From UBA6186 sp050012295 (GTDB taxonomy: Bacteria > Pseudomonadota > Gammaproteobacteria > UBA6186 > Azoamicaceae), in the NCBI GenBank assembly GCA_050012295.1, contig JBEKHL010000036.1:1-16179 (forward strand): DNA of 16,179 nt. Reading direction: 5' to 3'. Shown here piece by piece: positions 14,561-16,179 of this stretch. The notes below the pieces were generated by a model that saw only the letters and a program-made list of their open reading frames with translations, made no database searches and had not been told where the DNA came from. A program made the translations under genes and the position numbers. Position 1 is the first letter of the stretch. Each line of letters begins with the position of its first letter.

Positions 14561-15967
14561 TCATCTCCGCCATTTAGTTTCGAAACCAACATCTTCCAGA
14601 TAAATACCTTTATTAATTAATTGCTGTCTAATTAAATCAGCCTGTTGCCAATTTTTTTCTTTACGGGCTTTATTACGCTCTGCTATTAAATTTTGAATTT
14701 CTTGTTCAGAAATATTATTATTTTCTAAATGACCATGCAAAAAACTCTCGCAATCAACCATTAATAAACCTATAGATTGGGCTAATTTTTTTAATATTAC
14801 CCCTAACAAACTAGCTTGCTCTAACGATTGTTCTTTAATTATATTAATCTCTTTAGCTAATTCAAATAACACTGCTATTGCTTCTGGAGTGTTAAAATCA
14901 TCGTTCATGGCTGTTATAAATTTTTCGGTAAATTTTTCGTTATAGTCTATATTATTTATATTTTGGTTTATGCTTTGTTCTGGCAATTCACGTAATGCTA
15001 AATATAATCTATCTAAAGAATTTTTAGCAATTTGCAATCTATCATAAGAAAATTCTACTTGACTACGATAATGAGCAGATAACATCCAATAACGCAACAC
15101 TTCTGGGTGAACTGTTTTTAATACATCTCTTATAAGGGTAAAATTCCCTAAAGATTTAGACATTTTCTCTTTATTAATTTGTAAAAACCCTACATGCATC
15201 CAATAATTAACAAATTTACTAGCATTAGCCGCTTCAGATTGAGCGATTTCGTTTTCATGGTGAGGGAAAATTAAATCGAAACCACCACCATGAATATCAA
15301 AATTACTGCCTAATAAATTTAAAGACATAGCGGAACATTCTATATGCCAACCTGGTCTACCATATCCCCACGGTGAATTCCAACTAACCTCAAGCTGATC
15401 TGTTAACTTCCATAATACAAAATCTTGTGATTCTTGTTTAGAGTTCTGTACGTGCTCCTCTACTCTTTCACCTTCTTGCATGTTATCTAAATTACGCTTA
15501 GATAACATACCGTAGTCTTTAAATTGACTGATACTATAAAAAACATCCCCATTACTGCCGATATAAGCATATTTTTTATTCAATAAAATTTTAATTAAAT
15601 CAATTATATTAATAATAAATTCGGTAGCTTTTGGTTCGCTGGTAGGTTTTAATAAATTTAATGCATCAAAATCTTGGTGCATTGCTTTAATAAATTGTTC
15701 TGTAATTACATTAAACGGCTGATTACTTTCTTTAGCTTTATTTAAAATTTTATCATCAACATCAGTAATGTTACGTACAAAATTTATGTTATATCCTAAA
15801 AAATTTAAATACCTAACAACTGCATCAAAAAACAAATAAGTACGAGCATGCCCAATATGACAATAATCGTAAACTGTTACTCCACAAACGTAAATTCCCA
15901 CTTCTTTAGGTTTAATTGGAATAAATTCTTGTTTTTTTTGATTAATAGTATTATAAATTTTAAGCAT
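14561..15967 (-). CDS. cysS: Cysteinyl-tRNA synthetase
   Basis: Class I aminoacyl-tRNA synthetase that charges tRNA-Cys. The 468-residue protein has the HIGH motif (37-40), KMSKS (268-272) and the zinc ligands C28, C211, H236 and E240 (CGVTVYD, HIECSAM, FPHHENEIAQSEA) that select cysteine. The end, YLEDVGFETKWRR, matches the family's usual end, and the length is normal (the enterobacterial enzyme is 461). The ATG at 15967 lies inside the end of gltX (8-nt overlap, different frame) with no clear Shine-Dalgarno, suggesting coupling. The stop faces that of the ATPase gene, 6 bp away. Confidence 0.98.
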   Translation of the reverse strand: MLKIYNTINQKKQEFIPIKPKEVGIYVCGVTVYDYCHIGHARTYLFFDAVVRYLNFLGYNINFVRNITDVDDKILNKAKESNQPFNVITEQFIKAMHQDFDALNLLKPTSEPKATEFIINIIDLIKILLNKKYAYIGSNGDVFYSISQFKDYGMLSKRNLDNMQEGERVEEHVQNSKQESQDFVLWKLTDQLEVSWNSPWGYGRPGWHIECSAMSLNLLGSNFDIHGGGFDLIFPHHENEIAQSEAANASKFVNYWMHVGFLQINKEKMSKSLGNFTLIRDVLKTVHPEVLRYWMLSAHYRSQVEFSYDRLQIAKNSLDRLYLALRELPEQSINQNINNIDYNEKFTEKFITAMNDDFNTPEAIAVLFELAKEINIIKEQSLEQASLLGVILKKLAQSIGLLMVDCESFLHGHLENNNISEQEIQNLIAERNKARKEKNWQQADLIRQQLINKGIYLEDVGFETKWRR

Positions 15968-16179
15968 TTAAATATTGTCTTAAAATATAAACTGCACGAG
16001 TTTTTATACGCTCCGGTCCTACTAATTCAAAAATTTTATTTAATTCTGGCCCAAAAGTTTTACCAGTAAAAATTATTCTTAAATTTACAAATAGCCCTTT
16101 ACCTATAAAACCAGCTTTTTTTAATTTATTGCATAATTCAGGAAAATCTTGCTTATTTTCCATATTGTCAATAACTATT
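15960..16179 (-). CDS. gltX: Glutamyl-tRNA synthetase, C-terminal fragment at window edge
   Basis: Only the last 72 codons are present; the frame is open to base 16179, so the ATG at 16163 is internal and not the start. The visible part, about 15% of a typical 470-residue enzyme, is the anticodon-binding end: residues like GFIGKGLFVNLRIIFTGKTFGPEL match the GKxLFMPLRIALTGxxHGPEL signature, followed by LVGPERIKTR. The protein charges tRNA-Glu. Catalytic HIGH and KMSKS motifs lie outside the window. It ends 8 nt inside cysS, so the two synthetase genes form a coupled pair. Confidence 0.88.
   Translation of the reverse strand, partial: IVIDNMENKQDFPELCNKLKKAGFIGKGLFVNLRIIFTGKTFGPELNKIFELVGPERIKTRAVYILRQYLNA

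Noticed and set aside
15848..16069. Open frame of 73 codons on the plus strand
   Set aside because: It runs antisense across the cysS/gltX overlap, both of which are well supported.

Overview
The window is an AT-rich (about 70% A+T by eye), densely coding stretch of bacterial chromosome. No stretch over 300 bases lacks a gene, and I saw no tRNA, rRNA, IS element or CRISPR array. The core genes point to a gammaproteobacterium. The S1 protein reads almost collinearly with the enterobacterial one, and the block rlpA-dacA-lipB-lipA is the classic gammaproteobacterial order. Low GC, a giant ankyrin-repeat protein and a DUF4143-type ATPase suggest a host-associated or intracellular lineage, such as a Legionellales-like one. 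That lineage is inference; no species can be named from the sequence.

Layout. Bases 1-2034 (minus strand) hold cmk followed by rpsA (S1, cut by the window edge), coupled by a Shine-Dalgarno sequence that overlaps the cmk stop. Bases 2111-7389 form an accessory block of two convergent genes. One (plus) is a membrane-anchored protein with a degenerate histidine-kinase dimerisation motif and an intact receiver domain. The other (minus) is a 1403-residue protein with a lipase-like middle region lacking its nucleophilic serine and about ten ankyrin repeats at the C-terminus. Bases 7570-11177 (minus) are the rlpA-dacA-lipB-lipA operon for peptidoglycan remodelling and lipoic acid synthesis. Bases 11291-13227 (plus) carry a periplasmic retropepsin-like protease with a Thr/Pro-rich tail and a short rmuC. 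Bases 13346-14554 (plus) carry an AAA+ ATPase with a nuclease-like C-terminus behind a strong-looking promoter set in inverted repeats. Bases 14561-16179 (minus) are gltX (3' end only) overlapping cysS.

How they fit together. Most of the window is housekeeping: nucleotide metabolism, translation, cell-wall trimming, lipoylation and DNA maintenance. The accessory parts are the receiver/pseudokinase gene, the ankyrin/pseudo-lipase gene and the ATPase. The ankyrin/pseudo-lipase protein looks like a candidate secreted host-interaction protein. The receiver protein could be a phosphate sink or partner regulator in a phosphorelay. A link between these two neighbours is speculative.
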